Positions 27,241 to 36,836 of a DNA stretch of 64,000 nucleotides are shown here, in pieces (within the stretch, counting starts at the first letter, position 1; the number at the start of each line of letters is the position of its first letter). The position numbers and the translations under genes were made by a program. Origin of the DNA: Halobellus inordinatus (GTDB lineage: Archaea; Halobacteriota; Halobacteria; Halobacteriales; Haloferacaceae); contig NZ_JANHAV010000003.1 in NCBI RefSeq assembly GCF_024464655.1, positions 124,001-188,000 of the forward strand, written 5' to 3'. The notes beneath the pieces are model-generated. The model had not been told where the DNA came from. It did not search any database and was given only the letters and a program-made list of their open reading frames with translations.

Positions 27241-28197
27241 ATGCGCGCAGTCAGATTCCACGAACACGGCGGTCCCGAGGTACTGACAGTCGACGAAGTC
27301 GACGAACCCGAACCCGAACACGGTCAGGTCGTCGTCGACGTCGAGGCGGCCGGCGTGAACCCGGTCGACACGTACTTCCGCGAAGGAGCGTACCCGGTCC
27401 CACATCTCCCGTTCATCGGCGGCGGCGACCTCGCGGGCACCGTCGCAGAAGTCGGCCCGGGCGTCGAGCAGTTCGCCGTCGGCGACCGCGTCTTCGGCAC
27501 CGGCCTCGGCAACGGAATGCCGGGCTCGTACGCCGAAGCCGCTGCCGCGCCCGCAGACTACCTCGCGCACCTGCCCGAGGAGATCGACTTCGAGGCGGCC
27601 GCCGCGCTAGGTACCGTCAGCGCGACCGCCTGGCAGGCACTCGTCCACCACGCGCAGGCCGAGCCCACCGAGAACGTTCTCGTCCACGGCGGCAGTGGCG
27701 GCGTCGGCCACGTCGCGATCCAGCTCGCAGAGACGATGGGCACGCACGTCCACGCGACGGCATCGCCCGAGCACTTCGAGACGCTCTCGGATCTCGGCGC
27801 GGAGCAGGTCTTCGACTACAGCCGCGACGACCTCGAAGACGCCGTCGTCGACGCCGGCGGCGCGGACGTGGTCGTCGACCTGCACATGGATCAGTATCTC
27901 CAGTTCAACGCTGACGTGGCGAACCCCGGCGCGCGGGTCATCGGCATCGGCAACGACACCGCCGAGGGCGGCTTCGACAACATCGGCGCCACGAAAGGCA
28001 AGGAGATCCAGTATCAGTTTATGTCGCTGTTCAACGCCGACGACATCGGCGCGGTGCTCGCGCGGGTCGCAGATCTGGCCGCGAGCGGCGAACTCGAAGC
28101 GATCGTCCACGAGACGTACGACTTCGAGGAAGCTGGCGAGGCCCAGCGCGCGGTCTTGGAGGACAGTTTCGTCGGCAAGCTCGTGTTAGTGCCGTAG
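27241..28197 (+). CDS. NADPH:quinone reductase (zeta-crystallin type, MDR family)
   Basis: 318 residues from the ATG at 27241. Upstream in-frame codons read as basic, non-haloarchaeal sequence and were excluded. M-R-A-V-R-F-H-E-H-G-G-P-E-V-L starts the GroES-like domain, and V-H-G-G-S-G-G-V-G-H-V-A is the NADPH-binding loop at about 145-156. No zinc-binding Cys cluster is present, as expected for quinone reductases rather than alcohol dehydrogenases. It probably reduces quinones or related enones in the cytosol. It is convergent with the next gene, four bases apart. Confidence 0.9.
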   Translation: MRAVRFHEHGGPEVLTVDEVDEPEPEHGQVVVDVEAAGVNPVDTYFREGAYPVPHLPFIGGGDLAGTVAEVGPGVEQFAVGDRVFGTGLGNGMPGSYAEAAAAPADYLAHLPEEIDFEAAAALGTVSATAWQALVHHAQAEPTENVLVHGGSGGVGHVAIQLAETMGTHVHATASPEHFETLSDLGAEQVFDYSRDDLEDAVVDAGGADVVVDLHMDQYLQFNADVANPGARVIGIGNDTAEGGFDNIGATKGKEIQYQFMSLFNADDIGAVLARVADLAASGELEAIVHETYDFEEAGEAQRAVLEDSFVGKLVLVP

Positions 28198-28201
28198 CCG
28201 G

Positions 28202-29608
28202 TCACACGCGCGAGAGGGCAGCCCAAGCGAGTGCCCCGACGGGAAGCAGAAAGAACGGCGCGAACACGAGCGAAAGGCCCCACGCCAGCGCGTCACTGAC
28301 GTCCGGCGTGAGGAACAGCCCGGCCGGAATCGCTAAGAAAAAGAGCAGCAGCACGCTCGCGGCGGCGATGACAGCCGGATCCCGTTCCGGACGCTCGGTC
28401 TGTCGGACTGGAAGATCTAGCTGCTCTACCGCTCGGTCGATGTCGCTCACGGGGCCGAGTCGCACGTCCCGATCGACCGACTCGACGTCCGCGATCGTGA
28501 GCGTTCCCGTGCCGAGCAGCCGGTCGGCGATCGCATTTCGAACCGCGAAGTCCGCTCCCGAATCGACCGACGCGATCCACTGTGGCGCCTCCAGCGCAGT
28601 GTCGTAGGCGACGAGGTCGTCGCCGCGGCGCTGGTACTCGACCGTCCCGTACCGGAGGAAGTAGCTGAGGACCCGAGCGGAAGCGAGCACGAGCACAGCC
28701 AGGAGCGCGACCGCGAGCCACAGGAAGTCACCGGCGACGATAGCGAGCACGAGAAAGACGAGCGTGAGGAACCCGACTCGGTTCACGAAGCCGAAGCCGA
28801 TGGCCCCGACGCCCCCGAGCAGCACCGCTCTGGCGTCGGCCGTGACTCGCCCGCTGACGTCCGCGTTCGGCAGGTCGAGTTCCGGGGGTGGTTCGCTATC
28901 TGTCCCGTCGTCGAAGAGCCGCTCGCGTAGTCGGAGGATCGGCGTCCCGACGTGTTCGACGTAGAACTGATACATCGACACCGCCGTCTTCGCCGCGACG
29001 ACGAGCGCGAGGATCAGGAGGCCGCTCGCGCGGCTCTCGGCGGCCGCGAGCAGGCCGACCGAGACGACGACGAGCGACAGTTGCGCGGGCGTCCGCACGA
29101 TCTCCTGTGCCGACACGTCGGCGTACTCGCCGTTCCCGATGTACTCGAAGACGAAATCGGACCCCTGTGCGATCACCAGCGCACCGATTCCGAGCGCCAG
29201 ATCGAGTGTGAGAACGATCGTCAGATTCGCCGAGAACCAATAGAGGGCGCTCAGTGGAACCACGGTGACGAGCCAGAATCCGAGTATCGAGAGTGCAAAG
29301 GGGAGATTTCGGGGATAGAGCGGCGGCCACGTCGGTCGAAACCGCCAGCCGCCACGTTTCTCCCGAAGTTCGTGAAGTGGTTCGATCTGTCCGGGGATCC
29401 CGGGCGAGCCGCGTTCGGCGAATAGGGCCTTCACCGCAGCCAGGACGACCGTACTGAAGGCCTCCACCCAGTAGGCGACAAGCAGCGCTGTGAGGTCCCA
29501 GCCCCAGGCACCGACGCCGACGAGCGGGAGGAGGTTCGCGCCGAGGAGGGCGACAGCACCGACGAGGAGGGTCGCCGGCGAATCAGAGCGGCCGGGGAGT
29601 CCGCGCAT
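28202..29608 (-). CDS. Polytopic membrane protein, DUF6498-like
   Basis: 468 residues with about ten hydrophobic segments and a soluble region near residues 330-410. The N-terminal part (W-D-L-T-A-L-L-V-A-Y-W-V-E) resembles DUF6498 membrane proteins, for which no function is established. Near the middle, acidic loops separate helices. A TATA-like GTATTTAA (reverse strand, about 29636-29645) supports the ATG at 29608. No enzymatic motif is visible. Confidence 0.6.
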   Translation of the reverse strand: MRGLPGRSDSPATLLVGAVALLGANLLPLVGVGAWGWDLTALLVAYWVEAFSTVVLAAVKALFAERGSPGIPGQIEPLHELREKRGGWRFRPTWPPLYPRNLPFALSILGFWLVTVVPLSALYWFSANLTIVLTLDLALGIGALVIAQGSDFVFEYIGNGEYADVSAQEIVRTPAQLSLVVVSVGLLAAAESRASGLLILALVVAAKTAVSMYQFYVEHVGTPILRLRERLFDDGTDSEPPPELDLPNADVSGRVTADARAVLLGGVGAIGFGFVNRVGFLTLVFLVLAIVAGDFLWLAVALLAVLVLASARVLSYFLRYGTVEYQRRGDDLVAYDTALEAPQWIASVDSGADFAVRNAIADRLLGTGTLTIADVESVDRDVRLGPVSDIDRAVEQLDLPVRQTERPERDPAVIAAASVLLLFFLAIPAGLFLTPDVSDALAWGLSLVFAPFFLLPVGALAWAALSRV

Positions 29609-29838
29609 TCGCGTGGTGGATTCAGTTTCGGACGGTAATTAAATACTGATCCGAAGCGGATCGAGTGAGGAAAGCGACGCCGTCCCGGATCCGACCGTCG
29701 GTCGCAGGCCGGCGGCGGAGCGGTGCGTACGTATGTACGAAAACGTTCTCTCTGAGACGATTGTGTACAATTTTCGGGTCGTTCCCGCCCGATAATCGCG
29801 TATCTTATCACCCGGTCGGCGACTAGCCCCGGCCAGCA

Positions 29839-31206
29839 ATGAGTGAACGAGAAACGTGGGCGACGCGCGCAGGGTTCATCCTCGCCGCCGTCGGCTCGGC
29901 GGTCGGCCTCGGGAACATCTGGCAGTTCCCCTTCAAGACCTCCGAGTACGGCGGGGCGACGTTCCTCGTCGTCTACCTCGTCGCCGCACTGGGTATCGGT
30001 CTCCCGGCGATGCTCGCGGAGTTCGTCGTCGGTCGGAGAAGCAGTCTGAACGCGATCGGCGCGTTCGAGGAACTGGGCCACCGGAACTGGAAGTGGGTCG
30101 GCGTCCTCGGCGTCGGCACCGGCTTCTGGATCCTGTCGTACTACAGCGTCGTCGGTGGGTGGGTCCTCCGCTACATCGGCGGCAGCGTCACCGGTGCGTA
30201 CTTCGCGGACCCCGCCGCCTACTTCGGCCAGATATCGGCAGGCGTCGACGCGCTCGCGCTCCACGCGCTGTTTATGATCCTCGTCGTCGCGATCGTCGCG
30301 GGCGGCGTCGAAGACGGGATCGAGAAGGCCACGAAGCTGATGGTCCCCAGCATCGTCGTCATCCTCGCCGTTCTCGGCGTCTGGGTGTTCACCCTGCCCG
30401 GCGCGGGACCGGGTTACACCTACTTCCTGTCGCCCGACGTCTCACAGCTCAGCCTGAGCGTCTCCTTCGACCCGCTGCCGTCGTTCAGTGGGCCGCTCAC
30501 GGATATCATTCCGTTCGCAGTGAGCCAGGCGTTCTTCTCGCTGTCGCTCGGGATGGGCGCGATGATCACCTACGCGTCGTACATCGGTGACGATCAGAGT
30601 CTCTTCGGCGACAGCATCACCGTCGTCGTGCTCAACAGCGCGGTCGGGATCCTCGCGGGCCTCGTCGTCATCCCGCTGCTGTTCGTCCAGGGCATCGAGC
30701 CCGGCAGCGGCGGCGCGGGCGCGCTGTTCGTCAGTCTCGCGACGGCGTTCGCCGAGCTTCCGGCCGGCCGACTCGTCGGCGTCGTCTTCTTCGCGGTCGT
30801 CCTCATCGCGGCGCTCTCCTCGGCGATCAGCCTGCTGGAGGTCGTCGTCTCCTACGCCGTCGACAACTACGGCGCGCGCCGTCCGCAGATCGCGGCGGTC
30901 CTCGGGGGGCTCATCTTCCTGCTCGGCATCCCCTCGGCCTGGGACACCGCCTGGCTCGGCTGGTTCGACACGCTGGCGTACCAACTGCTGCTCCCGCTGT
31001 CGGTGCTCGGCATCCTGCTCTTTGCGGGCTGGATCTACGGCCGTCCCGCAGTCGACGAACTCCTCTCCGGCTCGTCGCTGGGACTGGGCGTCGGGATGAC
31101 GTGGCTCTGGCTCGCGCGGACAGTCGTCATCCTCGGTGTGCTCCTCACGCTCGCGCTCGGCGTCCAGACGCTCTTCATCGACGGCGCGATCGTGCCGCCG
31201 CTGTAG
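29839..31206 (+). CDS. SNF-family sodium-dependent transporter
   Basis: 455 residues, about 11-12 helices. The N-terminus W-A-T-R-A-G-F-I-L-A-A-V-G-S-A-V-G-L-G-N carries the Na1/Na2 site region of neurotransmitter:sodium symporters (LeuT type), and W-Q-F-P-F follows. These use the Na+ gradient, large in halophiles, to take up amino acids or similar solutes. The substrate cannot be predicted. A second paralogue (32144-33577) lies in the same orientation, with a divergent RCK-type gene in between. Confidence 0.92.
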   Translation: MSERETWATRAGFILAAVGSAVGLGNIWQFPFKTSEYGGATFLVVYLVAALGIGLPAMLAEFVVGRRSSLNAIGAFEELGHRNWKWVGVLGVGTGFWILSYYSVVGGWVLRYIGGSVTGAYFADPAAYFGQISAGVDALALHALFMILVVAIVAGGVEDGIEKATKLMVPSIVVILAVLGVWVFTLPGAGPGYTYFLSPDVSQLSLSVSFDPLPSFSGPLTDIIPFAVSQAFFSLSLGMGAMITYASYIGDDQSLFGDSITVVVLNSAVGILAGLVVIPLLFVQGIEPGSGGAGALFVSLATAFAELPAGRLVGVVFFAVVLIAALSSAISLLEVVVSYAVDNYGARRPQIAAVLGGLIFLLGIPSAWDTAWLGWFDTLAYQLLLPLSVLGILLFAGWIYGRPAVDELLSGSSLGLGVGMTWLWLARTVVILGVLLTLALGVQTLFIDGAIVPPL

Positions 31207-31295
31207 GCTGGGTACTCCTCCGATCGCGAAAGGGCGACTCCGAAAACAGATTCGTGCGGTTCCCGCACTCTCGACGGCGGAGAAGCAGTTCCTGA

Positions 31296-31949
31296 CTACA
31301 CAGCGTCCTCACCGCGACACTGCGTGAGGACTTCTCCGACGACGTCGCGGTCGGCCGCGATGAGGTACCGTCGGCCACCGATCAGTTCTGTCGAGTGCTG
31401 GACGGCGACGTGACCGTCCGCCTCGGCGATGACCACGGAGCCTTCGGGGAGCGCAGTGGACACGACCTCGCCCGCGGCCGGCGCGTCGTAGTCGATCCGC
31501 ACGTCGAGCACTTCCAGTTCACCGGTGACCTCTTCCAGCGTGCGGACGTCGCTCTCCGACAGGGCGTTGACCGCCGCGCGGACGCTGGCGCGCTCGGGGA
31601 AGTAGACCTGATCGACGTACTCCTCGTACTCGTCGCCCGCGCCCTCTTCGATTCGGGCGACGGTTCGGAGCCCCGTCGCGTGGCGTTTCGCCGCCATACA
31701 GACGACGAGGTTCGTGTCTTGTTTGTCCGTCAGTGCGCCGACGGTGTCCGTCCGGTCGGTGATGGCCTCGCCCAGCACCGACGGCTTCGTCGCGTCACCT
31801 CTGATGACGTCGATGTCGTCGTCCCCGATGGCCCGCCCCGGGTCGGGATCGATGACCGTAACGTTCCACCCTCGGTCAGTAAAGTGCTGAGCCACGCGGT
31901 GGCCGACACGTCCGCTGCCTGCGATCACGATGTGATCAGCATCAGTCAT
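31296..31949 (-). CDS. TrkA-type potassium-channel/transporter regulatory protein
   Basis: 217 residues. The N-terminal TrkA-N (RCK) domain has I-V-I-A-G-S-G-R-V-G-H-R-V-A, the NAD(H)-binding glycine loop, followed by an acidic residue after the second strand. From about residue 135 a TrkA-C-like domain follows. Such proteins gate K+ transporters or other membrane partners in response to nucleotides. No TrkH or channel gene is adjacent, only two SNF symporters. TAAATAA at 31971-31977 (TTATTTA on the coding strand) lies 25 bases before the ATG, so the message is probably leaderless. Confidence 0.88.
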   Translation of the reverse strand: MTDADHIVIAGSGRVGHRVAQHFTDRGWNVTVIDPDPGRAIGDDDIDVIRGDATKPSVLGEAITDRTDTVGALTDKQDTNLVVCMAAKRHATGLRTVARIEEGAGDEYEEYVDQVYFPERASVRAAVNALSESDVRTLEEVTGELEVLDVRIDYDAPAAGEVVSTALPEGSVVIAEADGHVAVQHSTELIGGRRYLIAADRDVVGEVLTQCRGEDAV

Positions 31950-32143
31950 AGTTGTTCATTATGGTCGTGATAAATAAGTCTCCGCCCAACACACCGGCGG
32001 CCTCGGAGTCGTCGCGGCACCGACGATCGTTGGCGTCGCGCTCACCGCCGCGGGGCAAATTCCTCACGAATGACCGTGTTATCGGCCGAGGAGACGGATT
32101 CGGTCCGAAAACCACTTACTCGCGAGCAGGTGAGTGAGTGCCA

Positions 32144-33577
32144 ATGACACGTGAGACATGGGCGACACGCGCGGGGTTCATCCTCGCCGCCGCGGGTTCG
32201 GCGGTCGGCCTCGGGAACATCTGGCGCTTCCCGTGGGTGACAGCCGACAACGGTGGAAGCGCGTTTCTGATGGTGTATCTCGGTATCGTACTGCTCGTCG
32301 GCGTCCCGGGGCTGCTCGGGGAGTTCGTCGTCGGCCGACGCGGCAAGAAAAGTCCCGTTGGAGCCTTTCGGGATCTCTCGGGGTCGCGAGCGTGGGGGCT
32401 GTGGGGCGTCTTCTACGTCTTCACCGCGATCGCGCTCATCTCGTTCTACAGCGTCGTTGGCGGCTGGATCCTCCGGTACTTCGGCGAGAGCGCACTCGGC
32501 CTCGTCGGGAGTGAACCGGCGTACTTCGCCTCGCCCGGCCAGTACTTCGGTGGCGTGGCCGCCGGTCTCGACGCGCTCGGCTACCACCTGCTGTTTCTCG
32601 CGCTGACGGCGCTCGTCGTCTACGCGGGCGTCCGCCGCGGGATCGAACTCGGCACGAAGGTGATGATGCCCGCGGTGCTCGCACTGCTGATCGGGCTCGC
32701 CGTCTGGGCGGGGTCGCGCCCCGGTGCGGCCGAAGCGTACGCGTTCTATCTCAGCTTCGACCTCGCGACGATCCGCGCGAACTTCTTCGACGTGCTCGCG
32801 CCGGCTGCCGGACAGGCGCTCTTCACGCTCTCGCTCGGCGCGGGGACGATGATCACCTACGCCTCCTACATCGACGAGGATCGCTCGCTCCCCTTCGACG
32901 GGACGATCATCGCCGTCCTCAACACGCTCGTGGGTGTGCTCGCGGGCCTCGTCGTCTTCCCGCTGCTGTTCTCGCTCGGCGTCGATCCGTCACAGACTGC
33001 ACCCGGGCCGGGCGCGCTGTTCGTCGGCCTCGCTGGCGCGTTCTCCCAACTTCCCGCGGGCGCGCTCGTCGCGACGGCGTTCTTCGGCGTCGTCGTGCTC
33101 GCGGCGCTGTCGTCGTCGATCAGTATGCTCGAGATCCCCGTCTCGTTCCTCGTCGACGAGTACGGCTTCTCGCGACACCGCGCCGTGGCGCTCGTCACCG
33201 GTGCCGTGGTCGTGACGGGTGGGATCTGCGCGATCAACCCGACGATCGCGGGGACGGCAGTGTTCGGCTTCGTCGCCGGACCGCTCGTCGACACCCTCCT
33301 GACGCTCGGGCTGACCGCCGTGCTCGTCTTCGCCGGCTGGGTACTGGGCCGCGATGCGATCACCGAACTCCGCTCCGGCGCTGGCAGCGTCTCGCGCGCG
33401 CTCGCGACGCCGTGGCTGCTCGGTGCGGGCGTCGTCCTCCCGATCTTCCTGCTTTTCACCCTCCTGACGACCTTCGGCGTGGACGCCAGCCTCGGCTTCT
33501 GGCCGACGGTGCTCGTCGCGGTGTTCGTCGGCGCAGTGGCGTTCGTCGGACTCCGGACCGAGCGGTCGCTCGTCTGA
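32144..33577 (+). CDS. SNF-family sodium-dependent transporter, second paralogue
   Basis: 477 residues from the ATG at 32144; a GTG two codons earlier (32138) is possible, but the paralogue at 29839 also starts just before R-E-T-W-A-T-R-A-G. The same G-S-A-V-G-L-G-N-I-W-R-F-P sodium-site segment is present. It has the Trp-Arg-Phe-Pro form typical of the family, whereas the first paralogue has Trp-Gln. About 12 hydrophobic helices are predicted. The difference in binding-site residues suggests a different solute from the first copy. Confidence 0.92.
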   Translation: MTRETWATRAGFILAAAGSAVGLGNIWRFPWVTADNGGSAFLMVYLGIVLLVGVPGLLGEFVVGRRGKKSPVGAFRDLSGSRAWGLWGVFYVFTAIALISFYSVVGGWILRYFGESALGLVGSEPAYFASPGQYFGGVAAGLDALGYHLLFLALTALVVYAGVRRGIELGTKVMMPAVLALLIGLAVWAGSRPGAAEAYAFYLSFDLATIRANFFDVLAPAAGQALFTLSLGAGTMITYASYIDEDRSLPFDGTIIAVLNTLVGVLAGLVVFPLLFSLGVDPSQTAPGPGALFVGLAGAFSQLPAGALVATAFFGVVVLAALSSSISMLEIPVSFLVDEYGFSRHRAVALVTGAVVVTGGICAINPTIAGTAVFGFVAGPLVDTLLTLGLTAVLVFAGWVLGRDAITELRSGAGSVSRALATPWLLGAGVVLPIFLLFTLLTTFGVDASLGFWPTVLVAVFVGAVAFVGLRTERSLV

Positions 33578-33645
33578 CCTGACCGCAAGCGCGCGACGCA
33601 GCGCGGCAGTCGCGGTCCTGTTCACTTCGGTCCGCCGCTCGCGAT

Positions 33646-33843
33646 TTATTTTTCCAGCGTAATCGTCCGCCGTCGGATCGCACCGCAACTGGGGCAGATG
33701 TGCCGGTACTCGATCGTGCGACCGGTCGTCACGGCCTGCCACTCCCCGTCGATGTCGTCGTAGCCGCACTTCGGACAGACGAGGTCGACGTCGTTGTACT
33801 GCGACCGCAGGCGTTCGAAGGGTGATCGGTGTGCGCTAGCCAT
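33646..33843 (-). CDS. Small zinc-ribbon protein, HVO_0649-like
   Basis: 65 residues from the ATG at 33843. R-S-P-F-E-R-L-R-S is followed by C-P-K-C-G-Y and, near the end, C-P-S-C-G-A, so four cysteines form a zinc ribbon. It resembles the HVO_0649-type zinc-finger proteins conserved in haloarchaea, whose function is not known to me. An upstream in-frame ATG at 33882 would add 13 hydrophobic residues and is less likely. Confidence 0.75.
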   Translation of the reverse strand: MASAHRSPFERLRSQYNDVDLVCPKCGYDDIDGEWQAVTTGRTIEYRHICPSCGAIRRRTITLEK

Positions 33844-34002
33844 CGTGGTACTTGCTACCACGATTCCGAGCGCAATAAACATAATTATTTTTTATATGTT
33901 ATTTGAGAATGTCGACGTTCGACGAACCTTCCCTTGTCGGATTGCGGAAACCCTTTTGCCTCCCGTCGGTACGTACGTGACGATGATCGGAGGTGGTCCG
34001 AC

Positions 34003-35553
34003 GTGACGATGGAGGACCGTATCGAGGAGCTACGCGAGAAGCGCGAGCGAGCGCTCAAGGGCGGCGGCGAGGACCGCATCGAATCCCAACACGAGAAGGG
34101 GAAGATGACGGCCCGCGAGCGCATCGAGTACTTCCTCGACGACGGGACGTTTAACGAATTCGACCAGCTCCGGACCCACCGGAACCACAACTTCGGGATG
34201 GAGGAGACCCAACTCCCGGGCGACGGGGTCGTGACCGGCTACGGCGAGGTCGACGGACGAAAGACGTTCGTCTTCGCCCACGACTTCACCGTCTTCGGCG
34301 GCTCGCTCGGAGAAGTGTTCTCCGAGAAGATCACGAAGGTGATGGACAAAGCCGTCGAGGTCGGCGCGCCAGTCGTCGGGCTCAACGACTCCGCGGGGGC
34401 CCGCATTCAGGAGGGCGTCCAGTCGCTCGGCGGCTTCGGCGAGATATTCCGGCGGAACACGGAGGCCTCGGGCGTTGTGCCCCAGATTTCGGCGATTATG
34501 GGGCCCTGCGCCGGCGGCGCTGTCTACTCACCCGCGCTCACGGACTTCACGTTCATGGTGAAGGACACGAGCCACATGTTCATCACCGGTCCGGACGTGA
34601 TCAAGACCGTCACCGGTGAGGAAGTGAGCTTCGAGGAACTCGGCGGTGCAGTCACGCACGCCTCGACCTCGGGCGTCGCACACTTCGCCTGCGACACCGA
34701 GGAGGAAGCGCTCGACGACATCCGACGGCTGCTCTCGTATCTCCCCCCGAACAACGTCGAGGATCCGCCGCGTGTCGAACCGTGGGACGACCCCGAGCGC
34801 GCCGACGAGTCGCTGAACGAGGTCGTGCCCGATGAGCCTCGGAAACCGTACGATATGCACGACGTCATCGGCGGCGTCCTCGACGAGGACTCCTTCTTCG
34901 AGGTCCACGCGGGCTTCGCGAAGAACGTCCTCGTCGGCTTCGCCCGCCTCGACGGTCACTCGGTCGGCGTCATCGCGAACCAGCCGCGCGTCAACGCCGG
35001 CACGCTCGACATCGAGGCCTCCGAGAAGGCTTCGCGGTTCGTCCGCTTCTGTGATGGCTTCAACATCCCGATCGTCTCCTTCGTCGACGTGCCCGGGTTC
35101 CTCCCCGGCACCGACCAGGAACACAACGGGATCATCCGCCACGGCGCGAAGCTACTGTACGCCTACTCGGAGGCGACAGTGCCGCTCCTGACGGTGATCA
35201 CGCGAAAGGCCTACGGCGGCGCCTACGACGTGATGGCCTCGAAGCATCTGGGCGCGGACGTCAACTACGCGTGGCCGACGGCCGAGATCGCGGTGATGGG
35301 GCCGCAGGGCGCGGTCAACATCCTCTACAGCGACGAACTGGCGGCTGCGGACGATCCCGACGAGCGGCGCGACGAACTCATCGAGGAGTACCGAGAGGAG
35401 TTCGCGAATCCCTACACAGCGGCCGATCGCGGCTTTATCGACGCCGTCATCGAACCACCGGAGACGCGCGCGCGACTCGTCGCGGACCTGGAGATGCTCC
35501 GCTCGAAGCGCTCCTCGCTCCCCGAGAAGAAGCACGGCAACCTCCCGATCTGA
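34003..35553 (+). CDS. pccB: Acyl-CoA (probably propionyl-CoA) carboxylase, carboxyltransferase subunit
   Basis: 516 residues from a GTG at 34003, chosen because GGAGGTGG lies seven bases before it and [10 protein letters not shown] is the family N-terminus. It is a two-domain carboxyltransferase with a G-A-R-I-Q-E-G motif near 130 and [11 protein letters not shown] near 415. It moves CO2 from biotin to propionyl-CoA or acetyl-CoA. The next gene is the small PccX-like subunit, one base away, which points to the haloarchaeal propionyl-CoA carboxylase that feeds methylmalonyl-CoA. The biotin subunit is not in the window. Confidence 0.9.
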   Translation: MTMEDRIEELREKRERALKGGGEDRIESQHEKGKMTARERIEYFLDDGTFNEFDQLRTHRNHNFGMEETQLPGDGVVTGYGEVDGRKTFVFAHDFTVFGGSLGEVFSEKITKVMDKAVEVGAPVVGLNDSAGARIQEGVQSLGGFGEIFRRNTEASGVVPQISAIMGPCAGGAVYSPALTDFTFMVKDTSHMFITGPDVIKTVTGEEVSFEELGGAVTHASTSGVAHFACDTEEEALDDIRRLLSYLPPNNVEDPPRVEPWDDPERADESLNEVVPDEPRKPYDMHDVIGGVLDEDSFFEVHAGFAKNVLVGFARLDGHSVGVIANQPRVNAGTLDIEASEKASRFVRFCDGFNIPIVSFVDVPGFLPGTDQEHNGIIRHGAKLLYAYSEATVPLLTVITRKAYGGAYDVMASKHLGADVNYAWPTAEIAVMGPQGAVNILYSDELAAADDPDERRDELIEEYREEFANPYTAADRGFIDAVIEPPETRARLVADLEMLRSKRSSLPEKKHGNLPI

Positions 35554-35554
35554 G

Positions 35555-35923
35555 ATGGTCGCCGACGATCCGACCGCCGACGACTCGGTTGCGGGTGATT
35601 CGACCGCCGACGACTCGGTTGGTGACGATTCGACCGGCACCGACCCGGTCGCCGACGTGCTCGACCGCCTCACGCTCCCGGACAGTGCGGACGAAGAAGA
35701 GGCCGCCGCGATCGCCGCCGCAGTTGCCGCTCACGTCGCCGACGGCGAGCGGGCCACCGCGGTCGCAGCCGCGGCAGCAGCCCAGTCGGGGCCGACGTGG
35801 ATCGGCGAGAAGTGGACCTTCGCAGGTCGCGTCGATGCCACGAGCGGACGTCGCGTGCGCCGCGTTCCCGACGGCGCACCGAAAGACAAGTGGACTGCGG
35901 CGGGACGCGCCGACCGGCTCTGA
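35555..35923 (+). CDS. pccX: PccX-like small subunit of acyl-CoA carboxylase
   Basis: 122 residues. The N-terminus is acidic with near-repeats of T-A-D-D-S-V, encoded by near-identical DNA repeats. A central Ala-rich helix (about 50-78) follows, then [11 protein letters not shown] and W-T-A-A-G-R near the end. Epsilon-like subunits of acyl-CoA carboxylases have this shape, and PccX is the third subunit described for Haloferax propionyl-CoA carboxylase. It begins one base after pccB. The assignment rests on position and C-terminal motifs. Confidence 0.75.
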   Translation: MVADDPTADDSVAGDSTADDSVGDDSTGTDPVADVLDRLTLPDSADEEEAAAIAAAVAAHVADGERATAVAAAAAAQSGPTWIGEKWTFAGRVDATSGRRVRRVPDGAPKDKWTAAGRADRL

Positions 35924-36042
35924 GCGCGCGGCGCGTCGCTCTAGCTATTACGGGTTCGTCGCTACTAGCGTGTTGGACGTGCGAGAGAGGAGAGACGGCA
36001 GTCGCTCGCGATATCGACGACGTTCAGAAACAGGTCTCCGAC

Positions 36043-36243
36043 TTATGCCGAGGTGGAGGGCTGCGAGCCGCCCTTCTTGCGCGTGATGTAGCCCGCGATC
36101 CGGTTGCGGACGCCCTTCGACTCCACGTTGGTCAGCGTCGCGACGCTCTCTTTGTTCGTCTCGAAGTCCGTGTTGAACGCTTCCGGGTACTTCTCCAGCA
36201 GCAGCTTCCCGAGCTGTTTGACGTACTTGGGTTTGATCGCCAT
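36043..36243 (-). CDS. rps17e: 30S ribosomal protein S17e
   Basis: 66 residues, an archaeal/eukaryotic ribosomal protein. M-A-I-K-P-K-Y-V-K-Q-L-G starts the small helical S17e domain and G-V-R-N-R-I-A-G-Y-I-T-R follows. It is basic in contrast to nearby proteins, as expected for an rRNA binder. It stands between the carboxylase genes and the Lrp regulator, with the same orientation as the latter. Confidence 0.95.
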   Translation of the reverse strand: MAIKPKYVKQLGKLLLEKYPEAFNTDFETNKESVATLTNVESKGVRNRIAGYITRKKGGSQPSTSA

Positions 36244-36316
36244 ACTCCCCTGTTCCGCCAGCGCGCACTAAAACGATTCGTTCCGGCGCGACGTGGGGCG
36301 CTGTCGCGTCCAGATC

Positions 36317-36739
36317 TCACGGCGACCGGCCGAGGCGCTCGTCGAGGATGAGCCGCGTCTTCGTGTTCTTCACCTCGTCGAGCTCGCGCGCGCGAGTGAT
36401 GAGATCGTTCACCGCCTGGGTGTCGGCGGCGTCAACGACGAGGACGACGTCCTCTTCGCCGGAGACCTGCCAGACGAAGTCGACCTGGTCCCACTCTGTC
36501 ATCTGCTCTGTGATCTCGGTCGTGTCGACGTCGACTTTCACCGAGACCTCGATCATCGCTTTGATGTTTCCCGTCCGCGTCGAGATAGTGAACCGCTCGA
36601 TGACGCCGTCCTCCGTCAGGCGCTCGACTCGGTTGCGCACCGTCCCCTCGGATGTCCCGACCTGCGCTGCGATCTCCGTGTAGGGCGTTCGGGCGTCCCG
36701 GCGGAGAATATCGAGGATCTGGCGATCGAGATCGTCCAT
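36317..36739 (-). CDS. Lrp/AsnC-family transcriptional regulator
   Basis: 140 residues. The N-terminal winged helix starts D-D-L-D-R-Q-I-L-D-I-L and has the recognition segment G-T-S-E-G-T-V-R-N-R-V. A RAM-type ligand-binding domain follows (V-S-G-E-E-D-V-V-L-V-V). It is divergent from carA, and the 97 bases between them contain a TTACGAA inverted repeat. Regulation of itself and of carA by amino acids or by arginine/pyrimidine demand is therefore plausible. Confidence 0.92.
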   Translation of the reverse strand: MDDLDRQILDILRRDARTPYTEIAAQVGTSEGTVRNRVERLTEDGVIERFTISTRTGNIKAMIEVSVKVDVDTTEITEQMTEWDQVDFVWQVSGEEDVVLVVDAADTQAVNDLITRARELDEVKNTKTRLILDERLGRSP

Positions 36740-36770
36740 ACCCCCCAGACGCGCTCGGGGGGCTTACCGA

Positions 36771-36803
36771 TTACGAAATTCGTAACTGAGCTACGAAAGT
36801 AAC
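36771..36803. promoter_or_regulatory. Candidate Lrp operator between lrp-like gene and carA
   Basis: TTACGAA-A-TTCGTAA at 36771-36785 is a perfect inverted repeat with one central base. A second, weaker copy, CTACGAAAGTAAC, lies at 36791-36803, about two turns of DNA downstream. It ends next to the carA TATA element (ACTTATAC, about 36804-36811), so a bound regulator could block carA transcription. Lrp-type proteins bind such spaced palindromes. Confidence 0.6.
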
Positions 36804-36836
36804 ACTTATACCCCAGAATCACGTGCGTTTCTCGTA

